From Lepeophtheirus salmonis (taxonomy: Eukaryota > Arthropoda > Copepoda > Siphonostomatoida > Caligidae), in NCBI RefSeq assembly GCF_016086655.4, contig NC_052137.2, positions 18,205,041 to 18,269,040 on the forward strand: a stretch of 64,000 bases of DNA, read 5' to 3'. Both the position numbers and the translations under genes were made by a program. Every line of letters starts with the position of its first letter. Positions within the stretch are counted from its first letter, which is position 1. Under the pieces are notes generated by a model. The model was given only the letters and a program-made list of their open reading frames with translations, was not told the DNA's origin and did not search any database. Shown here piece after piece: positions 20,700-32,016 of this stretch.

Positions 20700-21010
20700 T
20701 GACAGTCATGCGTAATATTTGGCCTGCCGGTATGTAAAAATAAAGGAAAAAAATAATAATGTGGTCACCCTGATAAATAGAAGAATATTTGGGAGGAAAG
20801 CAGCTAAGCTGTCATGACGTTTAATTTGATTAGCTGCAAGCAGCTGTGACAGTAAGTAAATATACTAAAAAATGTAGAGCACATGCAATAGTAATTACTT
20901 AAACGCTTTGTTCTTAAAAATTAAATAATCATAATAACAGCTTTCGAAAATAAAAAATTCTGTTCAGATTACCGACTAGAAAAATCCGCTCCTGCTTTTT
21001 AGGATATGTT
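20700..21010 (+). mobile_element. M1 MITE, internally deleted
   Basis: The first third is present (GGTCACCCTGATAAATAG, AGCTAAGCTGTCATGACGTT, TTAGCTGCAAGCAGCTGTGA). It jumps to the last third (ATAATAACAGCTTTCG, TCTGTTCAGATTACC). The middle third is missing. Confidence 0.55.
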
Positions 21011-21148
21011 ACATTCATACACCTGTAGGAATTAAGGTATTCTTTAGTTTTTATTGTAATTATAAATTAGTTTGGTTTATCTTGAGTTTTTTATTTATTT
21101 TTGGTTGATTATATATTATTTCACCTGTTAGATTGAGATATATACTCA

Positions 21149-21560
21149 ATGATGAAAACTCAGTGTAGAATGGGAATGTAAAAAAACACAAAAAAACAAC
21201 GAAAATCAACATGGTAACCCTATCAATTTGAAAAATGTTTTGGAGGAGAGAAAGAGTAATACTCATGATGTTTCATTAGATCAGCTACAATCAGCTAATA
21301 CAAGGGAAGAAAAAGAATAAGCATAAAAATAAGGACATTTACTAGAATTACGCCGATGTAGATTCCCAATTCTACTCTGAGTCCAACCAGGACTTACAAT
21401 TATAACTCTGCAACAAATCCCCAGGGTTATGCTCCGTCTTTAATGAGCACACACGAATGTTCAATCAGGGTTTGAATAAAATTCAATCCGTAAAAAAAGA
21501 AGTTCACTACTCAGGAATTAAATAATAATGACGACTGCTAAGGAAAGAAAAATAATTTCC
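21149..21560 (+). mobile_element. M1 MITE, near-complete
   Basis: The left end is CAATGATGAAAACTCAGTGT. The landmarks ATGGTAACCCTATCAATTTG, GATCAGCTACAATCAGCTAA, CTACTCTGAGTCCAACCAGG, GTTCAATCAGGGTTTGAA and TAAATAATAATGACGACTGC follow in order. The extreme right end is lost. Confidence 0.6.
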
Positions 21561-21654
21561 ATACACTTTATACTTAGAAGGTCCCCCCTCAAGAATAAAT
21601 GAGTAATAAACAGGGTTTTTTTTTTTTTTTTTGGAATTGGTCATCTGGAGAATT

Positions 21655-21920
21655 AATTTTCTTCTCATCGGATGTTGTAATTATCCTTTAGCTCCTGAAT
21701 AGTCAACTTCCCTTCTTACTACAATCAATTATATTCAAAACCTGATAAAACGTTCGTATATTCTCATACAAAACGTGAAATATCCTTGAGGATTTGTTGT
21801 GGAGTTATAATTGTAAGCCCTTGTTAGACTCAGAGTAGAATAGAGAATGTTCATATAAGTCATCTTATTTATTTCCATCTCTCCCTCTTCACAACTGCTT
21901 GTGACTGATCAAATGCAATC
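21655..21920 (-). mobile_element. M1 MITE, reverse orientation
   Basis: Reversed landmarks are GTTGTAATTATCCTTTAGCT, CAAAACCTGATAAAACGTTC, GGATTTGTTGTGGAGTTATA, GACTCAGAGTAGAATAGAGA and CTCCCTCTTCACAACTGC. It lies tail to tail with the copy at 21149-21560. Confidence 0.55.
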
Positions 21921-22205
21921 CTTTTTTTAAATGGCGCGCCTTTGTACAAGTTGTTATATTTCGATGTTTAATTTAGTGCAAACAATTGCTGAAAGAAACT
22001 GTAAAAAAAAAAAAAAAGAGTGTCATTACTAAAAACATATAGAAACGCATAACTGTAATTCTGCACCTATACGCGCATGGAAAATCACCTACAGAGATCC
22101 CGAAAGTGCTATGGTGTAACCGCTCTACTCTGACCATGATAGGCGCACTAAAAACTTCCAAGAGCTCCAGATGAAAGCCGAAGAGGCCAAAGAGAATTAG
22201 TTGAG

Positions 22206-22418
22206 GCAGTTAAAACCACCATTGAAGGCAAAAGAGGCAAGGTGACCGCCAATGGCCTTGCTCGTGAATTCGACAGGAGCTACACCACTATGCACAGCTT
22301 GGTGAAACAAGACTTAAACCTTCATGCCTGCAAGATAACTCTTTGTCAGGGTTTGAAGCCTTTGGATCGAGTAAAGCGTAACAATAAATGTCGTAATGTT
22401 TGGAGAGTTCATAGCTAG
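22206..22418 (+). pseudogene. Tc1/mariner-like transposase N-terminal fragment
   Basis: An ATG-less open frame of 70 residues contains TIEGKRGKVTANGLAREFDR, then SYTTMHSLVKQDLNL and GLKPLDRVKRNNKCR. This is a helix-turn-helix segment (LAREF-x-x-SYTTMHxLV) followed by the basic LKPLDxVKR linker of a Tc1-like group. Just upstream (about 22118-22205) further family-like residues occur in other frames, so the start is frameshifted. The catalytic domain is absent. About 190 bases downstream begins the M5 element at 22609. Confidence 0.6.
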
Positions 22419-23059
22419 AGTACCATTAGCCTGTTTGATAATACATGTAAGAAAAACTAAATGTATGTATTTATAGAAAAACAAAACATATTCTCCATTG
22501 GGAATATGAACTATCCATTAAAGACAGTCCGCCCACGAAATTATATATAACATTAATTCTCTCTGCGTAACTTTGTATGTATACATATATACTTATACTC
22601 TATATATTAGGGTGGCCCATAAAAACAATGTTTTACTTATCACACTTTTTTTTAACGTGCAATTAATTGGTTAGATGGAGTTGCACTGATTAAGTATCGG
22701 TTAATATTATACAATGACCCTTACTTCATCTGACCTAGGAATCTTGTGTGAAGTCCAAATACACAAAGTATATTTCTTTCTCTAGGAGTCACATTTAAAG
22801 GTATCCTTCGATTCCTAATGTTTTACCTTATAATAAAAAATGAGCCATAAAATAGTTCTGTTATTTCAATTTCTTTCTAATAACATTAAGTTTCCATAAC
22901 AAATTTGTCTCTAAGCATACAGGTTGTGGTAAAAGGAGTATGAATAAATTACAAAAAAAACACGATTTTTATAGAATGAAGAAAAGACAAATCAAAATAG
23001 GTTTGAGATATATTTCAATACTACATTTAGTAGTATTTTTTATTCAATATTTATCCTTC

Positions 23060-23680
23060 ACAAGTAATAACAGAAAACAGATTGGCAGCTCTTGGAGAGG
23101 AAGGCTGTGCCCATAGCGTACCTCGATTTCATGACGGAATCTCAGATAAAATCCAAATTTGGATGAGAGATGAGGCAGCAGGGACGTTCTCAGGGCGTGG
23201 GCTGGAGGGATATATCCCCCAAACAATAATGAAAGATTTTTTCTTTTTGCTGGAATTTTTTTTTTGTTAAGTTTCCAATAATATAAAAATTGCATTTTTT
23301 TTTATGAAAACCTATGGATTTTTGAAATTATTCTAAAAATTTATTATTTGAAATTTCCCTTTTAAATTATTTTAATGTGAATAACTATGAATTTTAGTAA
23401 TTATTGAAGAATATCTGTGGATTTATGGAAAAAAAATTCTAAACAATTTAATATTTGATATTTTTTGTTCAAAATTTAATGTTTTGGAAACATTCATTGA
23501 AATTTCAGGAAAACAGTTGTAGATTTTTGAAATTTTAATAAAAGATTCAAAAACGAAGCCCTCCCCCCCCCTTAAATATAAAATATAATTCGACAGGCGC
23601 CCTTGAGCAGAAATTCTTCTGCAGGACGTCCCAAACTGCAAAGTCCAAGGCGTTGAGATCGGCTGCATGGAGGCAAGGTG
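23060..23680 (-). pseudogene. Tc1-like transposase C-terminal relic split by an M3
   Basis: On the minus strand about 23604-23680 reads ADLNALDFAVWDVLQKNFC. This is the conserved D-L-N-x-L-D-F-x-x-W segment between the second and third catalytic acids of Tc1-like transposases. The frame is then interrupted by an M3 MITE at 23179-23603. On the far side (23060-23178) degraded sequence with HPNLDFI continues in the order expected for the transposase C terminus. A second relic with the same segment lies at 3190-3400. Confidence 0.5.
23179..23603 (+). mobile_element. M3 hAT-like MITE
   Basis: The left end is CAGGGACGTTCTCAGGGCGT and the right end is CGACAGGCGCCCTTG. The body shows AAAATTTATTATTTGAAATT-type sequence and a C run near 23562-23570 just inside the right end. 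It is inserted into a Tc1-like relic, so it is younger than that relic. Confidence 0.5.
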
Positions 23681-24400
23681 AAGTCACCCATACGGTTGCT
23701 GCTGAACTTTTGGGCCTTCTGGACTTGTTAATGTTTTAGGCAGTCCGAATTGAGATGAAAACGGTGTTTTCAGCCTTTTCAGCAATTACACCACTACGCC
23801 ATTTTTGTTGTTACTCAGACATTTTCATACCTAGAAGCTTGAGATAAAAACAAAACTGTTCCATTTTGTTTCAACTGTCACTTGGTTACCTTGTGAAACC
23901 TTTTAATTAACATTAACAGGATAAAATTGTAATTAAAAGCTGGGTTTGGGTCTCAACTCTGTAAATATAATTGATGTAGATTCCAAATCCTTGAACTGCT
24001 TAAGTAGTTTTTTGTCGTTTCTGTAATCATCATTTTCAGTATGATCCATTAGATTATTATTTAATAATAATTGAATTACCGAAAAGAGTCCAATTATGTT
24101 TTTTTATCTATAAGCTTATGTATTTTATTTAAAAAACAAACCATTATTACACTCTCCCTGGACGCGGTAAAATTTACATTGATTATCCGTTCAATGTGTG
24201 ATTTATAATAAAAATCTACACATATGTTAAGAAATTCAAATGTTTTGTCAAAAGTGTAAGAGCCAAGAGCCATCAGCTCAGAACATGCTTCAAATCTTTC
24301 TTTTGTTAGACACAGGAATTACTATTAGAACAAAATGAGAGGGTGACAATGAAAAAAAATAACATTGATTTTTTAGTCCATAATAAGAACCACCCTAATG

Positions 24401-24824
24401 TGTATATTTATTAATACTGTAGTAACATGCCCGAAAATTATAAGTTTATAAGCATGGAGAAGAAGAAATAAATAGTACGATATCTTATCATAAATTACAT
24501 TCTCATAAATGGTATTTCTAATTATGTTTAGGACTTAAAGCCCGAACGTTATTATTCATTATTAATTGGGTAGATTGGAAATAAAATGTAGTAAACTTTA
24601 AAATGTAGTGAACTAAACGGATGTTTAACAATGATTAGGCCTTCGGCCTAAGCTTGATTTTTGTTCTATAAAAGTTTTACCATCAATACACAAAAATAAT
24701 TTTAGAGCAAATACAATGAAAAACAAAAATATGTTGTTTGTCAACATAAAAACAATTTCTTACAAAAATAAAGGAAAACAGAAAACCCAAATTAACTTTT
24801 TTACATTATAAATACATTTGATGA
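24401..24824. other. AT-rich spacer with an M2-type end
   Basis: Only an M2-like terminus (TTGTCAACATAAAAACAATT, about 24739) is recognisable. No gene is seen. Confidence 0.3.
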
Positions 24825-24912
24825 GGGATCGATGGTACTTTCTTTAAGGACCAGCAAATGTGATTGGACTGGACCTCATGGGACCGGATGGGGACCGACT
24901 CAACAATAATAA
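24825..24912 (+). mobile_element. M4 MITE right-end fragment
   Basis: TTCTTTAAGGACCAGCAAAT, TGATTGGACTGGACCTCATG and GGGACCGACTCAACA match the right end of the M4 copy at 29991-30328. The left part is absent. Confidence 0.5.
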
Positions 24913-25179
24913 ATTGCCAATATGTATACAAAAGTAATTCAGACTCTTTTTGAGAAAAATAATTATTGCTGGCTTTTGTGTTGATGAGATACACAATTTT
25001 TTATTCTACCTATTGTAAACTAACTACTTATATGTAATTTGTGACAATTACATTTGCTTGTTTATGAAAGAAAATAGACACTTGAGCAAAATTAAATACA
25101 AACTGGATGAAAATCCCCACTGCATTTATGTTATGAAGAAATAAAAAACAAAAAAACAAAATAAGAATCTTGCACAGCT

Positions 25180-26010
25180 GTGAACAATATTAAAAAGAAT
25201 AGAATAGGACATATTTCTGCTCTAGAAATGAAAATATTCAATACTAACGGTAATACTTGGCATTACCGGAGTAATTCGGCATTGCCCAACAGCCCATGGG
25301 TAGTGAAGGTGAACTACTGGGGCCCAAGGCAGGTTAAATTATGCACCGCCTCTTCTCTCAGCATCAAATATCCCAATATGCACCTGGGCCCAAGGATTTT
25401 TCAGATGAATCGCTGGAATTCAAGGCCAAATCCGTTATATATCTTAAAAAAAAACTTTTTAGTTTATTTTTCTTGAGCACCGTTGGCCAGTATTTTGTCG
25501 TCACACCCCACGGGCATAGCTGTATTTTGGAATATAAAAAGTATCCTTGATGCTTTGAAAGGCGGCGGCATTGGAGTTTAAGTGCATTGAGGCTAAGCAA
25601 TTTACCTGAATATCCTCCGGACCAGTTTTTTTTAAGTATAAATTTAAGCAATCTATCTTGGGGTTTGGCAGTTCACTTGAACAACCCGTGGGCTAGTTAT
25701 TATTATTGATCATTAGTACAGGTCCTTGATGGTCAGAATGGCGGTAGTTTAAGAATGCAACCTGCTTTTTGGGTTCAAGTAGTTTCTCTCCACATCACGT
25801 GGGCAAAGCTGTATTCTTGGATATTAAAAGTGGGCCATGATGCTCAAGGAAGCGTTTAAAAAGAAATTACAACTAACTTGGGTCACAGCACCTGAATTTG
25901 GGTGTATTATAGCATATATTGAAGGGTCCTTGATGCTTTGAAGCGTAACGGATGCGGAGTTTAAATTTTTAGGCCTAGCTTTTCACCTAAATAAGCTAGG
26001 AAAAAGGCTT
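25180..26010. repeat. Degenerate repeat-rich region
   Basis: The phrase CCTTGATGCTTTGAA followed by GGAGTTTAA recurs at about 25544 and 25929. A shorter version with CCTTGATGGTCAGAA is at about 25727. GGGCATAGCTGTATTTTGGA (about 25514) recurs as GGGCAAAGCTGTATTCTTGG (about 25801). The units are imperfect and unevenly spaced. Three overlapping frames of 69-98 residues occur here, but none has a recognisable domain, so they are treated as by-products. Confidence 0.4.
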
Positions 26011-26325
26011 ATTTTAGTATATTATAAGTGCTTTCATGACTCTCAGTGAAGCAGCTCAGCTTTAATTTTTGCAATCATTTTACTGGACAACATATTCTTT
26101 ACATAAGGGAGCATTATATTCTATATACTCTGTTCTTCATTGGTTAGTAAGAATCTTGACTTTATTCATTCTGTCTGTTTTATTCTGCTATGGTAGCAGA
26201 TGCTTGGATGCATGAACCTACACCAGTAATTGCTTTTTTAATGGTCCTTTTTCTCATGTTGCTTTCTGTGGCCAGCCTAGTGATTGGTGTGTCTGGACCA
26301 GGGCCAATTGATCGTTACAGGTCAG

Positions 26326-26520
26326 CTAGGAACCTTTAGTAGAGATTTTATCAGATCTGGTTGAATATGCTGCTCTCTCAGTATTTCCCTCTCCCTCAAA
26401 GGCCTTAATCACGGCATAAACTGTTGATTTAGGATATTTGAAGAAGGAAATAATCTCCTGTTCGGAGTGTCTTAAGTGGTGAGCTTTGATGATGAAAATC
26501 CTCCTGACTTTTTCATGCAT
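26326..26520 (-). pseudogene. Tc1-like transposase N-terminal fragment
   Basis: The frame from an internal ATG at 26520 encodes 64 residues starting MHEKVRRIFIIKAHHLRHSE. It then has QEIISFFKYPKSTVYAVIK and a basic tail. This matches the first helix-turn-helix of Tc1-like transposases, where K/S-T-V-Y-x-V-x-K is the recognition helix. The frame stops after the linker and no catalytic region follows, so it is a truncated copy. The in-frame extension to 26568 is hydrophobic and unlike the family, and was excluded. Confidence 0.55.
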
Positions 26521-28811
26521 GGTCGACGAGATACTAAAAAAAATGCAAATAAATTCGATAGCTATCAAATTTAACTTGGCGCAAGTTTTGAAATTTTATC
26601 ACATAACCACCATAAGTTTCATCATTAGCCGTAAAATAAATACCACATTTATCTTGTTCACCCAATACAGTGCACCAGGGGTGTACAATTTTTATGCTAT
26701 ATGCACACGCCTCCAATATTTCATAAATAGGACTACATTGTTATTTCTTCGATCAAAATATTTTTATTATATACATCGTGGAGCACTATACACAGTGCAC
26801 CCGGTGACTTGTTGCCATATATACAGGAAAAAAGACTTCGCTTTAATAATATAGTTTTTTAATAACACTAGAAAGAGTTAATATAAGAACAGTTTATTTA
26901 TTTTTTTACATTTCACTAATAATATAAATTATTATAATTGCACAAAGTCAAACGGAAACCTTTATATTTTTTATTAGAGGGAGATGTGATTTTATAAGAT
27001 CCGTCAGGACAGTCTCTTTGGAGTGAACATATGTACTACTATTATAGGAAGGAGAACCTTCAACATTTAGAATAGCATTAGTGTAGAGAAAATATTATAA
27101 AAAATTTGACGACGATGGATTAAAGAAAGAATGAAGAAATTAGCACACACAAGCACCGTTATAAGTTCAACCCTGTTTTCTTTTGGTAGAGAGCCTGAAA
27201 GATACAATTACATTGTTGATGCACATGACTTACTTTTTGACATTAACTATGTTGTCACTTTTCAGCTGTTTCCGTCTCTTGACCCTTTCCGATTAAAGAA
27301 CCTGATGATATTTACGAATTCAATGAATATTAAATATTTATATATCTTCAATTGACACTTCCCCAAATGTATCTTTGAATAGAGTTGTATCGGTCCAGGG
27401 CTGCAATCCAGTCCAGTCCAACTGATCGGTCCTTAAATACTAATAAAAATTATCTCTTATCACGTAATTGAAGATTAAATATAGGGTCTTCAATTTTATA
27501 TAAGGAGGATCACGGTAATACTCAAATATAAATAATCTTTTATACTTTTATAATAAAGTTGAAAGGTGCGTGACTATGACATCACCATTATATCATTTGC
27601 CACCCACCCCCATTTCCACTTGCAAATACATTCTGGTGCCACTGCTATGATTTGGAAGCATTCACAAATTACGTGGCCACTTACAGGGGATCCAGCCTAA
27701 AATCTATCCGAGTTTGGGAGGGGTAGGTTGAATAACATTCCATGACGGCAAAAATGACGTCATAGGGAGCATGGGACAAAAAGTTTAAGAGTCTGTTTTT
27801 AAAATAAACCATCAATAAATAAAATACGGAACAACTTATAAAAAGGACGTAAGAAAAAACAACAACACGTGAGTCTGGGAAGTTTGCGAAGAAAAAAGCC
27901 AAATGGCTTATGGACCCATTAGTTAAATGTTTCCTTTCCTTTTGAAATTTCAAAAGCTTATCCCAAGGAATGTCAGATGATTTTAAATTAATCAATTTCT
28001 TTTTATAACCAGACAAATTAAAACTCAATTCATATTACTTTTGAAATTTATTTTGCAGTTTTTTTTTTTACATTAGTTTAAAAATAGTTTTATTTCGTCT
28101 GTAATACTATAATGTACAATTAGAAGTACACTAATCTGTGAAATCGAATGAAGGTAGACAATGTTTCTGTTACTGTACTGATATTTTATCTTCAATAAGT
28201 CAAGCAAAATTCTTCATCACAAATTGATTTTCCTTTATTACGGGATTTATCTACTGATTAGGTGATAAATGTAGGCTGCATAGTCTTAAATTCAACGTTG
28301 GTGTCTAGTCAATCGTATCTCTTGGCATGACTCTAAGCTATTTGGCCAGGTTTCAGAAGTCTTTTACGGGAAATCTGTGAAAGCTCATCTCAGGATCCTT
28401 TGAAATAGAGACATGGCTCTGGATGCATCAAGGAGTAGATTACTTGTACAATGTACACCGTGATAAATTATTAATTAAGTAATAACTAAAAAAATTAATT
28501 AATTATTTTGAAAAATGTCTACTTAGTTCCAGGTTTTCTTCCTTATAATTTATGAAATAATGGAAGAATGTGTCAGCTTGTTCGTGAGGGAAAAAAAGTA
28601 AATGCGATTTTAAGACGCACTTCCAGTTGTTTTTGTATTCCTTGCACATCTGTAAGGAACTTTTTAAAAAGAAGGAGGAAGTTTTTTTAATACCAATTAT
28701 ATGTTAAATGTACAAATGGGCTTTTAAGCAATAAAGCTGATAGGCATATGCATACACCATTTCCATACAAAACTATTTTGCTCTCAAAATATATACTTAA
28801 GAATATAATAT
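26521..28811. other. Stretch without recognised genes
   Basis: The only identifiable repeat is a short M4 right-end fragment at about 27383-27440 (CAGTCCAGTCCAACTGATCG). Frames at 26486-26854 (122 residues) and 27681-28028 (115 residues, minus) are the longest here. They are rich in Phe, Ile, Tyr and Lys as expected from AT-rich DNA and show no domain. They are not called. Confidence 0.3.
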
Positions 28812-29442
28812 TAGGGTGGCTCTTATTGTGATTTGAAAAATTCATTGCTTTATTTTCATTCTTCCAACCTCTCAATATGTTCTTCTAATAGTGAAAATAT
28901 ATTTCTGTGGGGAAATAATAATATCATTTTGAGCGACATTCAGAAGTAATGGCTCTTAAACTTATGAACAAAAGATTAAATTTATCAATATCTGGTATTT
29001 TTTTTTGTAAATGAAACGTAGAATAAGTGTAATTTTTACCAATACAAAGAAGTGTGCTCCAAATAATTATTTTCTGAGTAGATTAAGTACTTTGGAATAA
29101 AAGAAACATTAAATAATCTAATTCATGTTTAATGGATCAGGTTTGTAACCTCAGCGAATTTCTAAAGCAGGCTATAAAGGTATTTGTATTTCCATAGAAT
29201 TTATTTATCATTACAGACAAAGTTGGAATTGTACATATTGGTATGTTATTGGTAAAAAATTGGTGGTATTGATTTTTGATCCCTCTCGTTTTTCAATATC
29301 CTCGTAGGCCTAAACACATTAAAAGCAAGGGATGTCATTCAATATTAATTAAAGTTAAAAATATTTGACATAGGGAAGTTGTATTATGAAAGAGAAGTTA
29401 TTGGAAGATTTCAAGTGAAGCATTGATTTTAAGGGACCACCC
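28812..29442 (-). mobile_element. M5 family MITE
   Basis: The left end TTAGGGTGGCTCTTATTGTG and the reverse complement of the right end TTAGGGTGGTCCCTTAAAAT are inverted repeats. Internal blocks GTTCTTCTAATAGT and ATGGCTCTTAAACTTATGAA match the inverted 3' portion of the 1.8 kb element at 22609-24400. This is probably a deletion derivative of the same family. No coding sequence is present. Confidence 0.6.
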
Positions 29443-29786
29443 TAATATATAGGCATATGTTTAATTAATTAATAAATCATCTTTTTAACCATCTATCTAC
29501 CTAAAATAAATGATTATCTATTACATACCATTACTCACATGTATGCAAATATCTTCATTCATGTCTTAATAAAAATGAATTTATGGCCTTTGGTTCAATG
29601 CTCTTTGTATTACAAGCAGTACTACTTAGTTTTTATTTATTTATTCATCAGCTCATTAATTTTATGTTTGTTTACCAGGAGCTAGAAATAGAGTCAGCAC
29701 ATATGTACGGATCTACAAAAGTTTGCTAGTGCGAAAACTCACCTACAGACAATTTCCTATGTTTTAATTAATACATGCGGTAGTAC

Positions 29787-29960
29787 CCAGCATTGCCAGG
29801 AGTAATTGGGCGTTCTCCAACAGACAAACGTTCCCTAAAAAATATAGAATATAAATACCCAAGAAATAATCAGTGTCACTCACCAGTTTTTCATGAGCAC
29901 ACAAAGTCGTAATTACTCAATACATAGATGGTCTCTCTTCAAGAAATAAAGTATAACAAT
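29787..29960 (+). repeat. Repeat with CCAGCATTGCCAGGAG start
   Basis: A GTAGTACCCAGCATTGCCAG, then GAGTAATTGGG block leads into sequence resembling the 3' half of M1 (TTCATGAGCACACAAAG). The same succession recurs at 39360-39500. Related starts occur at about 25250, 49635 (reversed) and 57205. The class is unknown. Confidence 0.4.
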
Positions 29961-29990
29961 TGTTCGCTTTTAAATGAGTGAGTGATAGCT

Positions 29991-30328
29991 ATGTGTCGGT
30001 CCTTATTTATTCGATCCTGTCCAGTCTTAGGACCGGTCCATTCGGTCCGTTGAATTTTTCGTAAAAATATCGATGGTTTATTGAATAAGATTATTGCACA
30101 TATTTTACAAAAAATATTATATTTTTCGTGAAAATACAATATAATTCGAAAATATTATACTCTTCCTTAGTTATATAATATATTATATTATATAAAATAA
30201 TAAATAAAAGGAGGAAAAACACACCCTTTGACGTCACAAAGTATCGATTTTACCTTCTTTAAGGACTAACAAGTGGAACTGGACTGGACCACGGTCCTAG
30301 GTCCTAAATAAGGACCCACCCAACACTA
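29991..30328 (+). mobile_element. M4 MITE, complete copy
   Basis: The left end reads GTGTCGGTCCTTATTTATTC and the reverse complement of the right end GTGTTGGGTGGGTCCTTATT. Internal features are TCCAGTCTTAGGACCGGTCC near the left, TTTGACGTCACAAAGTATCG at about 30228, and GGAACTGGACTGGACCACGG near the right. It is non-coding. The frame at 29939-30139 is an artefact of the repeat. Confidence 0.65.
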
Positions 30329-30373
30329 GTGAGGGATTTGTAGGGAAGTGATTGTGTGAGTGTATATATTTGG

Positions 30374-31045
30374 ACGGATAGGGTACAAGGATGTACCGCG
30401 GTTCGGTACGTTTTTACCCTTGGTATGGTACGTATCTCGTGTATATATAATTACATATGGAATATTTTGATATGTTAACATTTTGGTTATTTTTTTTTAA
30501 TTAATAGACTTAAATAGTGAAATAGATTTTAATCCATAAGCATCCTTTTATATAATAAATCATTATGCATTCGTTTATTCAAAAAAAAAAATAATTACTT
30601 ACAAAAGAATAAAATACATCACAGTTCACGAAAATTCAGTGGTATGCTGGAGGGATAATTGGAATAAATTTACCAAGTTTCCAAGTTAGCTTCACAATAC
30701 CTAGCAAATACTGTACATCTGTATCAAGTGAAATACTGGCGATATAATGAAAGCTAATTGGTCTTCTTTATTTAAAACAATTGTAGAAATGCTCATCTTT
30801 TCGCATTTTTTTTTATAAATTCATGAATTACAGTATTATATAATGATGTATATTTTTTATCAACCATTTTTTTGTGTGCAGAAAAAAAATGATTAAAGAA
30901 TTAAATATCAAAAAACTTTGAAAACTACATTAATTATATTAAAAAAAAACATTTTTACTATTATTCTTTACTAAACCGCATACTGTGAACAGTGTACCGC
31001 GGTTCGTACCAAAAGTGGGTTTAGCGTACCGTCCCAGCCATGATA
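30374..31045. mobile_element. Putative MITE with GTACCGCGGTTCG ends
   Basis: TGTACCGCGGTTCGGTACG occurs at about 30395 and TGTACCGCGGTTCGTACC at about 30991. Each is partly palindromic, and the second is followed by GCGTACCGTCCCAGCC. The 0.6 kb between them is AT-rich and non-coding. The ends could mark a hAT-type MITE, but orientation and target duplication are unclear. Confidence 0.3.
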
Positions 31046-31439
31046 TATATGCATGGCAACACTAGGTTATGATTGGAGAAATATTTAAAAGTATTCTCTC
31101 CTCTTGCATTGGTGAGTAGATTTTAATTAGTTTGCAATGTGACTCTCATGTGTTGCTCATCTAATAAAAGGAATATATTACACTAAAGAAATAATTAGAG
31201 TCAACTATATTAAATAGTCAATGTTCTTCCTAAACAATAAAAGGAAAGTAAAGTAGGGCAGTCGACAGTGTTCTAACAATAACTGTTTGCTTCTAGAAAA
31301 AATAAAATAATATGATGCTATGGCTGACAAGCCAAAGAGTACTTAAGTATCACAAACAGTAACTGAATTAGCCGTACCTACACACTTTTCTAATCTTAAA
31401 ACTGTTATTTTTCTCTACGTTTTGTCCACCCTACAACCT

Positions 31440-31563
31440 TATTCCAGCACTTGTTATTAAAGAGTATTTTAATGCAAATTCTATAGTAAAATAAACCCAT
31501 GGTATTGCTTGAATTAGTGTGTGGCACAAACCAGGTCAGTTGTAGAGTGACATTGGGGTACGT
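31440..31563 (+). repeat. Left half of a tandem-repeat unit, ending in GTACGT
   Basis: CACTTGTTATTAAAG, TATAGTAAAATAAACCCATG and GTGTGGCACAAACCAGGTCA lead to GGGGTACGT at 31563. The same run occurs uninterrupted at about 35025-35142. The unit continues after the large element at 34912, again starting GTACGT. It therefore marks the pre-insertion locus. Confidence 0.65.
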
Positions 31564-31800
31564 AGACCTATTCAAAAATATAATTTTTCGAATTTTGACA
31601 TTTTTCCCATGCTTTTAGATAGGAGAAACTCGAAAATCCTTTTTTAGGGATTAAAGTATGTCCTATACCCTGCCTCATCGGCCTTAAAGTTTTTCCAAAA
31701 TTTCTTTTTTGATGATTTTGTGTAGTTTTTAGACAAAAAGTATAAGTAAAATACACCGTTGAATGCCAAAAAGTACATTCAACTAAAATATAACCCTTTT
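31564..31800 (+). repeat. Left terminal inverted repeat
   Basis: Starts AGACCTATTCAAAAATATAA and is mirrored at 34680-34911. A third copy, split by an M3 MITE, starts AGACCGATTCAAAAATATAT at about 53609. The 62-residue frame at 31568-31756 is a by-product. Confidence 0.7.
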
Positions 31801-32016
31801 TGAATGATACTTTTTGTATATTTTATTATCTAAGTATCAAGATTATCCAGTGAAATGAAGATAAAGAGAAACATCTAGATGGATAGACCGTAGTACTAAA
31901 TTTGTTTACTCCCCTCTTTTAAAATGTTATTGTGTCTAATGTGACTAAATTTTTGCAGTGAGTCAATAAAGTCTGAGAGTGACAAATAAAACGAAGTTTA
32001 TTTTTAAAATTCGAAT

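Larger units (their letters stand above)
22609..24400 (+). mobile_element. M5 element with TTAGGGTGG ends
   Basis: The left end reads TTAGGGTGGCCCATAAAAAC and the reverse complement of the right end TTAGGGTGGTTCTTATTATG, both followed shortly by AATCAATG-type sequence. The last 150 bases, read inverted, are related to the start of the smaller copy at 28812-29442 (shared TTGTTCTAATAGT and ATGGCTCTT blocks). Inside are a Tc1-like relic and a nested M3, so this is a composite of nested insertions. Confidence 0.55.

Noticed and set aside
26486..26854. 122-residue frame on the plus strand
   Set aside because: It overlaps the start of a Tc1-like relic on the other strand and has low-information composition.
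27681..28028. 115-residue minus-strand frame with a hydrophobic segment
   Set aside because: No recognisable family, no promoter or splice context; the membrane-like segment is expected by chance from T-rich codons.
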